A stretch of DNA of 23,782 nucleotides from an uncultured Oxalobacteraceae bacterium (lineage in GTDB: Bacteria > Pseudomonadota > Gammaproteobacteria > Burkholderiales > Burkholderiaceae), in NCBI GenBank assembly GCA_946480015.1, contig CAMLIL010000090.1:1-23782 (forward strand), written 5' to 3'. The notes under the pieces are model-generated. The model saw only the letters and a list, made by a program, of their open reading frames with translations, ran no database searches and was not told where the DNA came from. The position numbers were made by a program, and so were the translations under genes. Below, one piece after another: positions 1 through 6,884 of this stretch; the first letter of the stretch is position 1, and each line of letters starts with the position of its first letter.

Positions 1-279
1 GTCGGCCAGGTCGAACGCGGCCGGGTGGCCCATCTGGAAGGTGGGCGCGAAATCGAGCTGGCCGACCATCTCGCGCACGGCGGCGACGATCTTCGGCTGG
101 GCATGCCCGCAGGGCACGCACCACAGGCCGGCGGTGCCGTCCAGGATCTGGTTGCCGTCCACATCCTTGTAATACATGCCCTCGGCCGAGACCAGCAGCC
201 GGGGGTTGCGCTTGAAATCGCGGTTGTTCGTAAATGGCATCCAGAAGGACGACATGGTTGCAGGCTTGGACTCGTTCAT
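1..279 (-). CDS. Omega-amino acid (beta-alanine):pyruvate aminotransferase, N-terminal part
   Basis: This gene runs off the left edge, so only the first 93 codons are seen. The ATG at 277-279 is preceded on the minus strand by a GGAGA ribosome binding site 5 bases away, which fixes the start. The product begins with SSFWMPFTNNRDFK, then VSAEGMYYKDVDG, ILDGTAGLWCVPCGHAQP and FAPTFQMGHPAAF. This is the N-terminal pattern of class III PLP-dependent omega-amino acid:pyruvate transaminases, which move the amino group of beta-alanine or similar omega-amines to pyruvate. The PLP lysine lies outside the window. The gene diverges from a MocR-type regulator gene, an arrangement common for MocR proteins and their target aminotransferase. 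A role in degrading beta-alanine, the end product of reductive pyrimidine breakdown, is inferred from family and context. Substrate specificity cannot be read from this fragment. Confidence 0.85.
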   Translation of the reverse strand, partial: MNESKPATMSSFWMPFTNNRDFKRNPRLLVSAEGMYYKDVDGNQILDGTAGLWCVPCGHAQPKIVAAVREMVGQLDFAPTFQMGHPAAFDLAD

Positions 280-453
280 ACGGTCTCCAGATTTTTTTAC
301 AACAAAAAAAATTATTTACCAGTTGGCAAAATCATGTTGCAATAATAGACAGCGGTACAACTATGGCACATATACACGAACCGCAGAACACACCAACCGT
401 ACAGGTGGCGAAAACAATACAGTTTTACGGCGCTCGATAAAGGGAGCTCGTGC
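280..453. promoter_or_regulatory. Divergent promoter/operator region between aminotransferase and MocR genes
   Basis: This 174-base region is AT-rich near the aminotransferase and separates two divergent starts. On the minus strand, TTGCAA (337-342), an 18-base spacer and TAAATA form a plausible promoter for the aminotransferase. Three TACA-containing words lie on the regulator side: GGTACA at 354-359, CGTACAG at 398-404 and ATACAG at 417-422. The first two GTACA cores are 44 bases apart, about four helical turns. MocR regulators often bind direct repeats in such divergent regions, so these are candidate half-sites, but this is a visual guess. The ribosome binding site of the MocR gene is AGGGAG at 441-446, 7 bases before its ATG. 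Confidence 0.4.
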
Positions 454-1884
454 ATGGAAGAATCTGAGGTCGGCGACGGCTGGCCGGCGCTGGAAATCGA
501 TCGCAAACGCGGCAGCCTGGTCGATCAAATCGTCGCAGCGATCACCCAATTGGTCAATGCGCGCACGCTTCGCGTCGGCACCAAAATGCCGTCCGTTCGA
601 CGCTTCGCAAAAGCCAACGGCGTGAGCACGTTCACGGTGGTCGAGTCGTACGACCGCCTGCTCGAACTGGGCCTGCTGTCGTCGCGCCGCGGCGCCGGCT
701 TTTTCGTCGCGCGCAGCGACGTTCCGGCGCTGCCGGTGGCGCAGGTGCAGCCTACCGCCGGCGCCATCGATGCCCTCACGCCGGACCTGTATTCGGGCGT
801 GTCGGACGCGTTGCCGGCCGGCGCCGGCTGGCTGCCACCGGAGTGGTATGGCGAGGCCACCATCCTCGATGCGGTGCGCCACGCGATGAAAATTCCCGCC
901 AACCGCCTGCGCGGCTACGGCCATCCGCTCGGCTTTCCGGCCCTGCGCCAGCACTTGGCGGCGAGCCTGTCGGAAGACCTGGTGTCGGTCTCGCCGGAAC
1001 AGATCTTGCTGACCAACGGTGCCACCCATGCGTTCGACCTGATCCTGCGCACGCTGACGCGGCCGGGCGACACCGTGCTGGTGGAAGATCCGGGCTACAG
1101 CAACCTGATCTCGCTGATCCGCCATCACGGCTGCAACGCCGTCGGCATCGCGCGCGGCGAGACCGGACTCGATCTGGACGGCCTGGAACGCATCGCGCGC
1201 GAGAGCCATCCCAAGCTCATGTTCGTCAACACCGTGCTGCACAACCCGCTCGGCACCTCGCTGTCGCAGGCGCAGGCGCACCGCCTGCTCGCGCTGGCCG
1301 AGCAGTTCGACTTCTGGCTGGTGGAAGACGATATCTACCGCGAACTGGCGCAGCGCGGCGAAGCCTCGCTGGCGGCCATGGACGGCCTGCGCCGCGTGAT
1401 CCGGGTCGGCAGCTTTTCCAAGACGCTGTCGCCGGTGCTGCGCGCCGGCTCCATCTGCGCGTCCAATTCGCTGGTGCCCGAACTGCTGCGCGTGAAGATG
1501 CTGACCGGGCTGACCACGTCGGAGATCAACGAGCGCGCGGTCTATCACGCGATCTCGGCGCGGCCCTACCGGCGCATGGTGGACAAGCTGCTGGCGCAAC
1601 TGGCGGTCAGCCGCGAGCGCACCATCGAGCAACTGCTTGACGCCGGCATCACGCCGCTGGCCAGGCCGAAAGGCGGCATGTTCGTCAGCGCCGGCTGGCA
1701 GGAGGCGCCCAGCGCGCAGTTCAACGGCAAGGCGATCGCCGAACGCGCGCTCAGGAGCGGCATCCTGCTCTCGCCACACGAGTTCTTCATGCTGCGCCCC
1801 GCCGAATCGGTGTGGTTCCGCTTTAACGTCGCCTACAGCGCCGACGCGCCGCAGCTGACCGCCTTCCTGCAATCGGTACGATAA
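454..1884 (+). CDS. MocR-family transcriptional regulator (GntR winged helix fused to class I aminotransferase domain)
   Basis: The 476-residue product has a GntR winged helix at about residues 14-88 (SLVDQIVAAI, TKMPSVRRFAKANGVS, TVVESYDRLLELGLL). It is followed by a fold-type I aminotransferase domain at about 110-476. Visible PLP-site motifs are LTNGATHAFDL, EDPGYSN, HNPLGTS, VEDDIY and GSFSKTLSP, with K323 the expected PLP lysine. Length and order match the MocR/GabR class, in which the aminotransferase-like domain senses PLP plus an amino acid. It diverges from the omega-aminotransferase gene, which is the likely target. A TetR gene follows after 8 bases, suggesting co-transcription. The ATG has AGGGAG at good spacing. 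The effector is unknown. A GabR- or TauR-like role is possible, but the neighbour favours beta-alanine or a related omega-amine. Confidence 0.9.
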   Translation: MEESEVGDGWPALEIDRKRGSLVDQIVAAITQLVNARTLRVGTKMPSVRRFAKANGVSTFTVVESYDRLLELGLLSSRRGAGFFVARSDVPALPVAQVQPTAGAIDALTPDLYSGVSDALPAGAGWLPPEWYGEATILDAVRHAMKIPANRLRGYGHPLGFPALRQHLAASLSEDLVSVSPEQILLTNGATHAFDLILRTLTRPGDTVLVEDPGYSNLISLIRHHGCNAVGIARGETGLDLDGLERIARESHPKLMFVNTVLHNPLGTSLSQAQAHRLLALAEQFDFWLVEDDIYRELAQRGEASLAAMDGLRRVIRVGSFSKTLSPVLRAGSICASNSLVPELLRVKMLTGLTTSEINERAVYHAISARPYRRMVDKLLAQLAVSRERTIEQLLDAGITPLARPKGGMFVSAGWQEAPSAQFNGKAIAERALRSGILLSPHEFFMLRPAESVWFRFNVAYSADAPQLTAFLQSVR

Positions 1885-1892
1885 GGACGCGA

Positions 1893-2528
1893 ATGGACAT
1901 CGTCAAACCCAGGCGGCGCATCGTCGACCGCGAAAAGCTCGAAGCCGACATCGTCGCCGAAGCGGTGCGCGTGTTCGCCGAATGCGGCTACCAGGGCACC
2001 TCGGTGGCCACTGTGGCGGAGAATGCCGGCCTGTCGAAGCAGAACCTGCTGTATTACTTCCCCACCAAGCAGGCGCTGTACGAACGTGTGCTCGACGGCG
2101 TGCTGGATGAATGGCTGGCGCGCATGGAATCGCTGGCCGCGCCCGGCCAGGAACCGGCCGACATGCTGCGCGCCTACGTCAAGGCCAAGCTGCGCTTTTC
2201 GCGCGAACAGCCGTATGCTTCGCGGGTGTATGCGCTGGAAGTGATCGGCGGCGCCAAACTGTACGGCGCGCAGATCCAGAGCCGCGTGGTGCCGCTGCTG
2301 CGCAAGGACATCGAGGCCTTCGAGGGCTGGATGGCGGAAGGAAAGATCGGCGCGGTGAATGCGACGCACCTGCTGTTTGCGATCTGGGCGATGACGCAGT
2401 CGTACGCCGATTTCTCGGCTCAGATGGCGCTGGTTCTCAATCGCAGGCAGCTGACCAGGAAGGATTTCGACGAGGCCGAGGAGACCATCGTCGACATGGT
2501 GCTCGCGGCTGTGCGCGTGCAGGGCTAG
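1893..2528 (+). CDS. TetR-family regulator, RutR-like
   Basis: The 211-residue protein has a TetR DNA-binding domain at about residues 14-62 (AVRVFAECGYQGTSVATVAE, AGLSKQNLLYYFPTKQALYE). A C-terminal ligand domain includes YASRVYALEVIGGA and HLLFAIWAMTQSYADF. The LLYYFPTKQALY segment and the C-terminal pattern resemble RutR (YcdC), the uracil-sensing regulator of pyrimidine degradation in Escherichia coli, and the length is the same. The start follows the MocR stop by 8 bases with AAGGACG overlapping that stop, so the two regulators are probably one transcript. Placement beside a beta-alanine-type aminotransferase supports a pyrimidine-catabolism role, by inference. The TAG stop overlaps the stop of the convergent PEP-CTERM gene, leaving no room for a terminator between them. 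Confidence 0.85.
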   Translation: MDIVKPRRRIVDREKLEADIVAEAVRVFAECGYQGTSVATVAENAGLSKQNLLYYFPTKQALYERVLDGVLDEWLARMESLAAPGQEPADMLRAYVKAKLRFSREQPYASRVYALEVIGGAKLYGAQIQSRVVPLLRKDIEAFEGWMAEGKIGAVNATHLLFAIWAMTQSYADFSAQMALVLNRRQLTRKDFDEAEETIVDMVLAAVRVQG

Positions 2529-3466
2529 GCGCGCTTGCGCCGCACGATACAGGCCATGCCGAGGGCGGCCAGCAGCAGGGCCGCACTGGCCGGTTCCGGC
2601 ACATCGGCGCCTGCGGGGGTGGTGGGGACGCCAGGCACATCGAAGCCGACCACGTCGACCGGTTTGAAGTAGTGATTGGAATTGACCTGCACCGACGAAT
2701 TCCAGGTGTCGACCACCACGTTGCCGTTGATGACCCCGTAGTTCGGGCCGACCGTGGCCTTGGTCGCGAGCACGCTGCCGATCACGCCGCGCACATCCAC
2801 GCTGGTGGCTTCGTAAAAATTGAACAGCACGTTATAGCCGCTCAGTGGATTGAAACTGACGCCGCCATTGTTGAAGGTGCCGTTGGCGCCGCTGACATTG
2901 AAGATCAGGGTTTGGCCGGCCGTCAGGCCGGCCAGCTCCCAGCTGCTCGAACTGGCAAACAGGCTGCTGGCGACGTTGAATACGTCCACCTTGCCGTTGC
3001 CGTTACCGCTCACCAGCACGCCGCTGTACCTGGTGCTGACGGTGCCGGTGGCGGCGACCTTGGTCAGATTCAGCGCCAGCGCGTTGTAATAGTCGGCCAG
3101 CTGGTCGAAATTGACGGGACTGGTGCTGGAAGTCGGCGGCGTGCTTGCGCCGGAAAGCGACATCGTGCCACCCACATGGGCCGTGCCGTTTTCGATCGAG
3201 CCATTGGAGAAGTTGAGGTTATCGCGCGCCACCACCGCATAGCCGCCGAAAGCATCGACATTGTTGTGGTTGATCGCGTAACTGGACGCGGTAACACTGC
3301 CGCCGGACACAATCGCGCCTTCCACATCGCTGTTGGAAGCATTGAAGTCATGCACCGTGTAGATGTTGGCATTGCCCATTTGCGTGGCAAGGTCGACCAC
3401 GCCAGCCTGGGCGACACCCACGGAAAACATTGAAAACAACAAAGTGATAAGAGGATTGCGGTGCAT
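2525..3466 (-). CDS. PEP-CTERM sorted surface protein, choice-of-anchor A type
   Basis: The 313-residue product starts with a signal peptide (LITLLFSMFSVGVAQA, cleavage probably after AQA near residue 21). A Ser/Thr/Asn/Gly-rich beta-type body follows, and the tail is a canonical PEP-CTERM sorting signal: VPEPASAALLLAALGMA and the basic end RRKRA. The body motifs VHDFNASNSDVEGAIVSGG, GYAVVARDNL and YNVLFNFYEAT match the choice-of-anchor A (collagen-binding-like) domain found on such proteins. It should be exported, processed by an exosortase and attached at the cell surface or in the exopolysaccharide matrix. No exosortase gene is in the window. The ATG at 3464-3466 has only a weak ribosome binding site. 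The gene stands alone, and its stop overlaps that of the TetR gene on the other strand. Confidence 0.9.
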   Translation of the reverse strand: MHRNPLITLLFSMFSVGVAQAGVVDLATQMGNANIYTVHDFNASNSDVEGAIVSGGSVTASSYAINHNNVDAFGGYAVVARDNLNFSNGSIENGTAHVGGTMSLSGASTPPTSSTSPVNFDQLADYYNALALNLTKVAATGTVSTRYSGVLVSGNGNGKVDVFNVASSLFASSSSWELAGLTAGQTLIFNVSGANGTFNNGGVSFNPLSGYNVLFNFYEATSVDVRGVIGSVLATKATVGPNYGVINGNVVVDTWNSSVQVNSNHYFKPVDVVGFDVPGVPTTPAGADVPEPASAALLLAALGMACIVRRKRA

Positions 3467-3556
3467 TTAGATGCTCGATTACAAATGTTTAGTTCCACAT
3501 AGTATCATTCTATTTGACATTAATCATTTCAATTTAAACAACAACCACACCTAAAT

Positions 3557-3586
3557 TTGTCAGATCGGCTTGCGCCCGGGTATATT
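3557..3586 (+). promoter_or_regulatory. Promoter of the GNAT acetyltransferase gene, placing transcription start at the ATG
   Basis: TTGTCA (3557-3562, 5 of 6 consensus), an 18-base spacer and TATATT (3581-3586, 5 of 6) form a good sigma-70 promoter. The expected transcription start is about 3592-3594, and the first ATG of the gene is at 3594. No Shine-Dalgarno sequence can lie in such a short leader, so a leaderless mRNA is predicted. This is a sequence-only inference. Confidence 0.5.
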
Positions 3587-3593
3587 GCAATTT

Positions 3594-4178
3594 ATGCAAA
3601 CCACCGTTCCTACCGTATTAGTCACCGAACGCCTCGTGCTGCGCGGGCTCAGGCCAGACGACGCGCCTGCACTGTTTGCCATCTTTTCCGACCTGCTCGT
3701 CGTGCGCTTCTGGAGCGGCTCGCCCTGGACCGAACTGGCCCAGGCCAGTGCGGAAATCGGCCAGGCGATCGCTAACTTTCAAAACGGCACCGCCATTACT
3801 TTCGGCATCACCCTGCGCGACAGCGACGAACTGGTCGGCCAGATCCGGCTGCACCAGTTCTTCGCGCAAAACCGCCGCTGCGAAATCGGTTACGCACTTG
3901 CCGCCGATCACTGGGGCATGGGTTACGGCAGCGAGGCTCTCCACGCTGTGCTCGGCCACGCCTTTCACGTCCTGAACCTGAACCGGATCGAGGCCGACAT
4001 CGACCCGCGCAATATCGCGTCCGCCAAAGTGCTGGCCCGCATGGGCTTCGTCGAGGAAGGGTATTTACGCGAACGCTGGCTGGTCAACGGCGAGGCCGCC
4101 GACTCGGTGATCTACGGCCTGCTGCGCAAGGACTGGGTGCATGCAGCCGGTCGGCCGGCACAGCCGGTCATGCCCTGA
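3594..4178 (+). CDS. GNAT family N-acetyltransferase (RimJ/RimL-like)
   Basis: The 194-residue protein opens with the RimJ/RimL pattern VTERLVLRGLRPDDAPALF. It has the acetyl-CoA-binding segment at HWGMGYGSEALHAVLGHAF (about residues 107-125), then LNLNRIEADIDPRNIASAKV and MGFVEEGYLRERW. These support acetylation of an amino group, of a ribosomal protein N-terminus or a small molecule, using acetyl-CoA in the cytoplasm. The substrate cannot be told. The ATG at 3594 is chosen over an in-frame TTG at 3570 because family homology begins just after it and the TTG falls inside the promoter spacer. No Shine-Dalgarno is visible. The gene stands alone, 85 bases before the next one. Confidence 0.85.
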   Translation: MQTTVPTVLVTERLVLRGLRPDDAPALFAIFSDLLVVRFWSGSPWTELAQASAEIGQAIANFQNGTAITFGITLRDSDELVGQIRLHQFFAQNRRCEIGYALAADHWGMGYGSEALHAVLGHAFHVLNLNRIEADIDPRNIASAKVLARMGFVEEGYLRERWLVNGEAADSVIYGLLRKDWVHAAGRPAQPVMP

Positions 4179-4263
4179 AATACGCCGTTGGTCGGAGCGG
4201 TGTGGAGCCGCTTATGCGCTATTGGTAGAGTGCATCCATCGATCAACCGATTGGAGATATCAG

Positions 4264-4545
4264 ATGGACAACCCTACCCTCAACCGCTTTTTTGCCCTGC
4301 TGGAAGAAATCGGGCATTCGATCCTCAGGGCCGCGCGGTACGCCGGCGAATCGATTGCGGCCATGTCGTGGCCGGCCCTGGCCGTCACCTGCGTGATGCT
4401 GGCCCTGGCCCTGACCCTGGTGCCGCTGGCCCTGACCTTGTTTGTGATCTTCATGGCCGTTAAGCTGGTGGTTGGCGCTCTCATTCTGGAGAAGCGCCGC
4501 GGCAAGGCCACGCCATACAAGCCGGTGGACGGTCAGGGAGAATAA
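4264..4545 (+). CDS. Small membrane protein of unknown function, first gene of a two-component operon
   Basis: The 93-residue product is not one I recognise by name. A GGAGA ribosome binding site at 4253-4257 lies 6 bases before the ATG. The N-terminal 35 residues are amphipathic (RFFALLEEIGHSILRAARYA). Residues about 37-76 are strongly hydrophobic (WPALAVTCVMLALALTLVPL, then ALTLFVIFMAVKLVVGALIL) and could form one long or two short membrane helices broken at a proline. The tail is basic (EKRRGKATPYK). The stop is 3 bases before the GTG of the histidine kinase gene, so the two are translationally linked. A role as accessory or partner of the membrane kinase is inferred from position alone. 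Confidence 0.75.
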   Translation: MDNPTLNRFFALLEEIGHSILRAARYAGESIAAMSWPALAVTCVMLALALTLVPLALTLFVIFMAVKLVVGALILEKRRGKATPYKPVDGQGE

Positions 4546-4548
4546 GTC

Positions 4549-5442
4549 GTGAAGGCAAGCCAGTTCAACAAGGGAATGGATGCGTTGCGCGAAGCGGCCG
4601 CCGAAGCGGTCGTTTTGTGGTGGCGCTTCTTCGACTGGCTCGCGGTGGTCGAATGGCGCCAGCTGGTAATCATCTACGTGCTGGCGGTCATGGTGACCGG
4701 AATCGTCTTCAATTCAGCCGAAACCGGCATGGCCTTCGTGCTGATTTCGTTCGCGGTCAAGGTGCTTGCCGGCGGCAAACGCAGGGCCGAACTGATGGCC
4801 AAGGAAGCCACCGCGCAGGCCGATGTCGCCACGCTCGAGCGCCGGCTGGTGGAAGCCCAGATGGCCACCTTGCAGGCGCAGGTCGAACCGCACTTCCTGT
4901 TCAATACCCTGGCGCTGATCGGCCAGCTGATCGAAACCGACCCGCCGCAGGCCGCCAAGGTGCACATGCACCTGATCGACTATCTGCGCGCCACTCTACC
5001 GCAGATGCGGTCGAGCGGCGGCGGCACCCTGGGCCGCCAGGTCGAGCTGTCGCGCGCCTACCTGTCGATCATGCAGGCACGCATGAAGGAAAGGCTGGCC
5101 GTCAGCTTCGACGTGCCCGACTACCTCGAGCAGGCGCCGTTCCCGCCCATGATGCTGCCGACCCTGATCGAAAACGCCATCAAGCACGGGCTCGAACCGA
5201 AGATCGAAGGCGGCCGCATCGACGTGCGCGCTTTCCTCATCGACGGCAATCTGCAAGTGGACGTGCGCGACGACGGCGTCGGGTTTAACATGCATGCCGG
5301 CGACGGCGTCGGCCTGGCCAACATCCGCGAACGCCTGCATCTGCTGTACGGCAGCCGCGCCGAACTGGTGATCGAAGCCCCGGCCGAAGGCGGCGCGCTG
5401 GCATCGATCCGGGTCCCCTACACCACGCTGGAGAAGCACTGA
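4549..5442 (+). CDS. Sensor histidine kinase, LytS/AlgZ type (HisKA_7TM-less PF06580 family)
   Basis: The 297-residue kinase has two predicted membrane helices at about residues 36-54 and 60-75, and a coiled-coil stretch at about 78-112. The His_kinase domain follows, with phospho-acceptor H115 in QVEPHFLFNTLALIGQ. The ATPase domain shows the N-box LIENAIKHGLEP (N209), the DDGVGFN loop (241-247) and GVGLANIRERL (253-263). All catalytic motifs are intact. There is almost no extracellular region, so the signal is probably sensed within the membrane or through a partner such as the small membrane protein encoded just upstream. The GTG start at 4549 has GGGAGA about 6 bases upstream. An ATG 27 bases downstream is a weaker alternative. 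Its stop overlaps the response regulator start (TGATG), so the two are co-translated partners. Confidence 0.93.
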   Translation: MKASQFNKGMDALREAAAEAVVLWWRFFDWLAVVEWRQLVIIYVLAVMVTGIVFNSAETGMAFVLISFAVKVLAGGKRRAELMAKEATAQADVATLERRLVEAQMATLQAQVEPHFLFNTLALIGQLIETDPPQAAKVHMHLIDYLRATLPQMRSSGGGTLGRQVELSRAYLSIMQARMKERLAVSFDVPDYLEQAPFPPMMLPTLIENAIKHGLEPKIEGGRIDVRAFLIDGNLQVDVRDDGVGFNMHAGDGVGLANIRERLHLLYGSRAELVIEAPAEGGALASIRVPYTTLEKH

Positions 5443-6212
5443 TGAGCACCAAGCCTGTCACCGCGCTGATTGTCGACGATGAGCAGCCCATGCGCGACCA
5501 GCTGCGCATGCGCCTGCACGAAGTGTGGCCGGAACTGTCGATTGTGGGCGAAGCGTCCAACGGCGTGGATGCCGTGACGATGGCCGCGCAGACCAAGCCC
5601 GACATCGTCTTCCTCGACATCCGCATGCCCGGCCAGAGCGGCATCGAAGCGGCGCGCCACATGTACGAGAGCTGCCACATCGTGTTCGTGACCGCCTACG
5701 ACCAGTACGCGCTCGACGCATTCGAGCATGGCGCCATGGATTACCTGCTCAAACCGGTCGCCGCCGACCGCCTGCGCCGCACCTGCGACCGTCTGCGCAC
5801 GCGCCTGACGCGCGCGCCGCAGGACATCGGTGCCCAGCTCGAACAGCTGACCCGCGTGCTGCAGCAGGGCGGCGCCAAGCCGCAGGAATACCTGCGCTGG
5901 ATTCAGGCACAGGTCGGCAGCAGCCTGCGCATGATCAGTACCAAGGAAGTGCTGTTCTTCCGCTCGGATGAAAAATACACGGTGGTGCAGACTGCGCAGG
6001 CCGAAATGCTGATCCGGAAAACCCTCAAGGAGCTTGAAGCGGAGCTCGATCCCAAGGAGTTTTGGCGCATTCACCGGTCTACCCTGGTGCGGGTCGACGC
6101 CATTGCCGAAGTATCGCGCGACGACCGCGGCCGGCAGATGCTCAAGGTACGCAACTTCCCCGGTGCGCTTGAAGTCAGCCGCAATCACTCGCACCTTTTC
6201 CAGCAAATGTGA
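5442..6212 (+). CDS. LytTR-family DNA-binding response regulator
   Basis: The 256-residue protein has a CheY-like receiver domain at residues 7-122 with the acidic pair D12-D13 (LIVDDEQPM), phospho-acceptor D59 (FLDIRMPG), T84 and K104 (DYLLKPV). A LytTR DNA-binding domain lies at about 160-256 (EVLFFRSDEKYTVVQT, FWRIHRSTLVRVDAI, NHSHLFQQM). It should be phosphorylated by the LytS-like kinase encoded immediately upstream and then bind promoter DNA through the LytTR fold. Its ATG overlaps the kinase stop, and a SnoaL-like gene follows 15 bases downstream. Regulators of this AlgR/LytR kind control surface, exopolysaccharide or peptidoglycan genes in other bacteria. The target here is unknown. 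Confidence 0.94.
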   Translation: MSTKPVTALIVDDEQPMRDQLRMRLHEVWPELSIVGEASNGVDAVTMAAQTKPDIVFLDIRMPGQSGIEAARHMYESCHIVFVTAYDQYALDAFEHGAMDYLLKPVAADRLRRTCDRLRTRLTRAPQDIGAQLEQLTRVLQQGGAKPQEYLRWIQAQVGSSLRMISTKEVLFFRSDEKYTVVQTAQAEMLIRKTLKELEAELDPKEFWRIHRSTLVRVDAIAEVSRDDRGRQMLKVRNFPGALEVSRNHSHLFQQM

Positions 6213-6227
6213 TTCAGGGAGTTCGAC

Positions 6228-6620
6228 ATGGACGACGATGTACAGGCAATTCGCACACTGATCGAGACCTGGCTGCGCGCCACGCGGGAGGCCGATGTCG
6301 AGGCGGTGCTGGCACTGATGGCGCCCGATGTCGTGTTTCTCGCCGCCGGCCAGCCGCCCATGGTCGGGCGCGAGGCGTTCGAGCGCGGCATGCGTCAGTG
6401 GATGGCCGACCACGTGGTCGAATCGCGCAGCCAGATCGAGGAAATCGAGGTCGCCGGCGACATGGCTTACTGCCGCACGCAGCTGAAGATCACGCTGATC
6501 TCCAAGCATGGAAACACGCCGATCGAACGCAGCGGCCATACCCTGTCGATCCTGCGCAAGGGCGCCGACGGCAAGTGGCTGCTGGCGCGCGACGCCAATA
6601 TGCTCGGTACGCCGGTTTAG
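6228..6620 (+). CDS. SnoaL/NTF2-like protein (SgcJ/EcaC-YybH type)
   Basis: The 130-residue protein has the NTF2-like cone-fold pattern: an N-terminal helix region (IRTLIETWLRATREADVEAV), LMAPDVVFLAAGQPPMVGRE, then beta strands including YCRTQLKITLI, HTLSILRKGADGKWLLARDA and the end MLGTPV. It matches the SgcJ/EcaC-type DUF4440 family, whose members are small cytoplasmic proteins with mostly unknown ligands. A GGGAG ribosome binding site lies 7 bases before the ATG, and the gene is the last of the signalling operon. Its last 59 bases (6562-6620) lie inside a 74-base direct repeat, and a second copy of that 3' end occurs at 7976-8034 without the rest of the gene. No functional link to the kinase is visible beyond operon position. 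Confidence 0.88.
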   Translation: MDDDVQAIRTLIETWLRATREADVEAVLALMAPDVVFLAAGQPPMVGREAFERGMRQWMADHVVESRSQIEEIEVAGDMAYCRTQLKITLISKHGNTPIERSGHTLSILRKGADGKWLLARDANMLGTPV

Positions 6621-6635
6621 GTCTTCTTCAGCATC
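6562..6635. repeat. Left copy of 74-base perfect direct repeat flanking the DUF3396 insertion
   Basis: Bases 6562-6635 are identical to 7976-8049. The bases just outside differ (G against T on the left, C against A on the right), so the repeat is exactly 74 bases at an offset of 1,414. This copy contains the last 59 bases of the NTF2-like gene including its TAG, then 15 bases that in the right copy belong to the end of the TPR-methyltransferase gene. Confidence 0.97.
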
Positions 6636-6877
6636 CATATTACCCAAAGCCCCCCCCAAATGGCTGGAACCAAGGCCAACGTGACGCGTATATTCAGATT
6701 GCCGGGAACGATAACAAGCTGGTGACACTCGAACCGAAAGACTGTGACTGCGATAGAGGCGAGCCGCAGTCTCCCCGGGTCCCGGTAGAGGAGCTGGGAA
6801 AAGCAGCTGCAGCCGCCGGCCTACTGTATATGCTGCTCACCAAGCGCCCGCCACCTGCGCCCGTACCCACATATTGA
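6636..6877 (+). pseudogene. Orphan C-terminal fragment of a probable T6SS nuclease effector gene
   Basis: From the left insertion border an open frame, reading codons from 6635, encodes about 80 residues ending at the TGA at 6875-6877. Readable segments are YPKPPPNGWNQGQRDAYIQI, KLVTLEPKDCDCD and a hydrophobic Ala/Leu stretch followed by KRPPPAPVPTY. There is no start codon or ribosome binding site of its own, and upstream the frame runs meaninglessly through the other frame of the NTF2-like gene, so it is a 5'-truncated remnant. It ends 7 bases before the DUF3396 gene, exactly where an effector gene precedes its immunity gene. DUF3396 proteins are known partners of VRR-Nuc-type T6SS effectors, and the W-x-x-GQ-x-x-AY and CDC pattern could be such a C-terminus. 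That assignment is tentative. Confidence 0.5.
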
Positions 6878-6884
6878 GGATCTC

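Noticed and set aside
361..1872. A 503-codon minus-strand open frame opposite the MocR gene
   Set aside because: It is antisense to a gene with intact winged-helix and PLP motifs and has the biased composition of a shadow frame.
3467..3556. Sigma-54 promoter for the PEP-CTERM gene, as known for some PEP-CTERM genes
   Set aside because: No TGGCAC-N5-TTGC-like -24/-12 element could be found on the minus strand upstream of the gene.
5418..6728. A 436-codon minus-strand open frame sharing a peptide segment with another minus frame near 8031-8217
   Set aside because: The shared peptide is only the 74-base direct repeat read antisense; both are shadow frames, not a duplicated gene.
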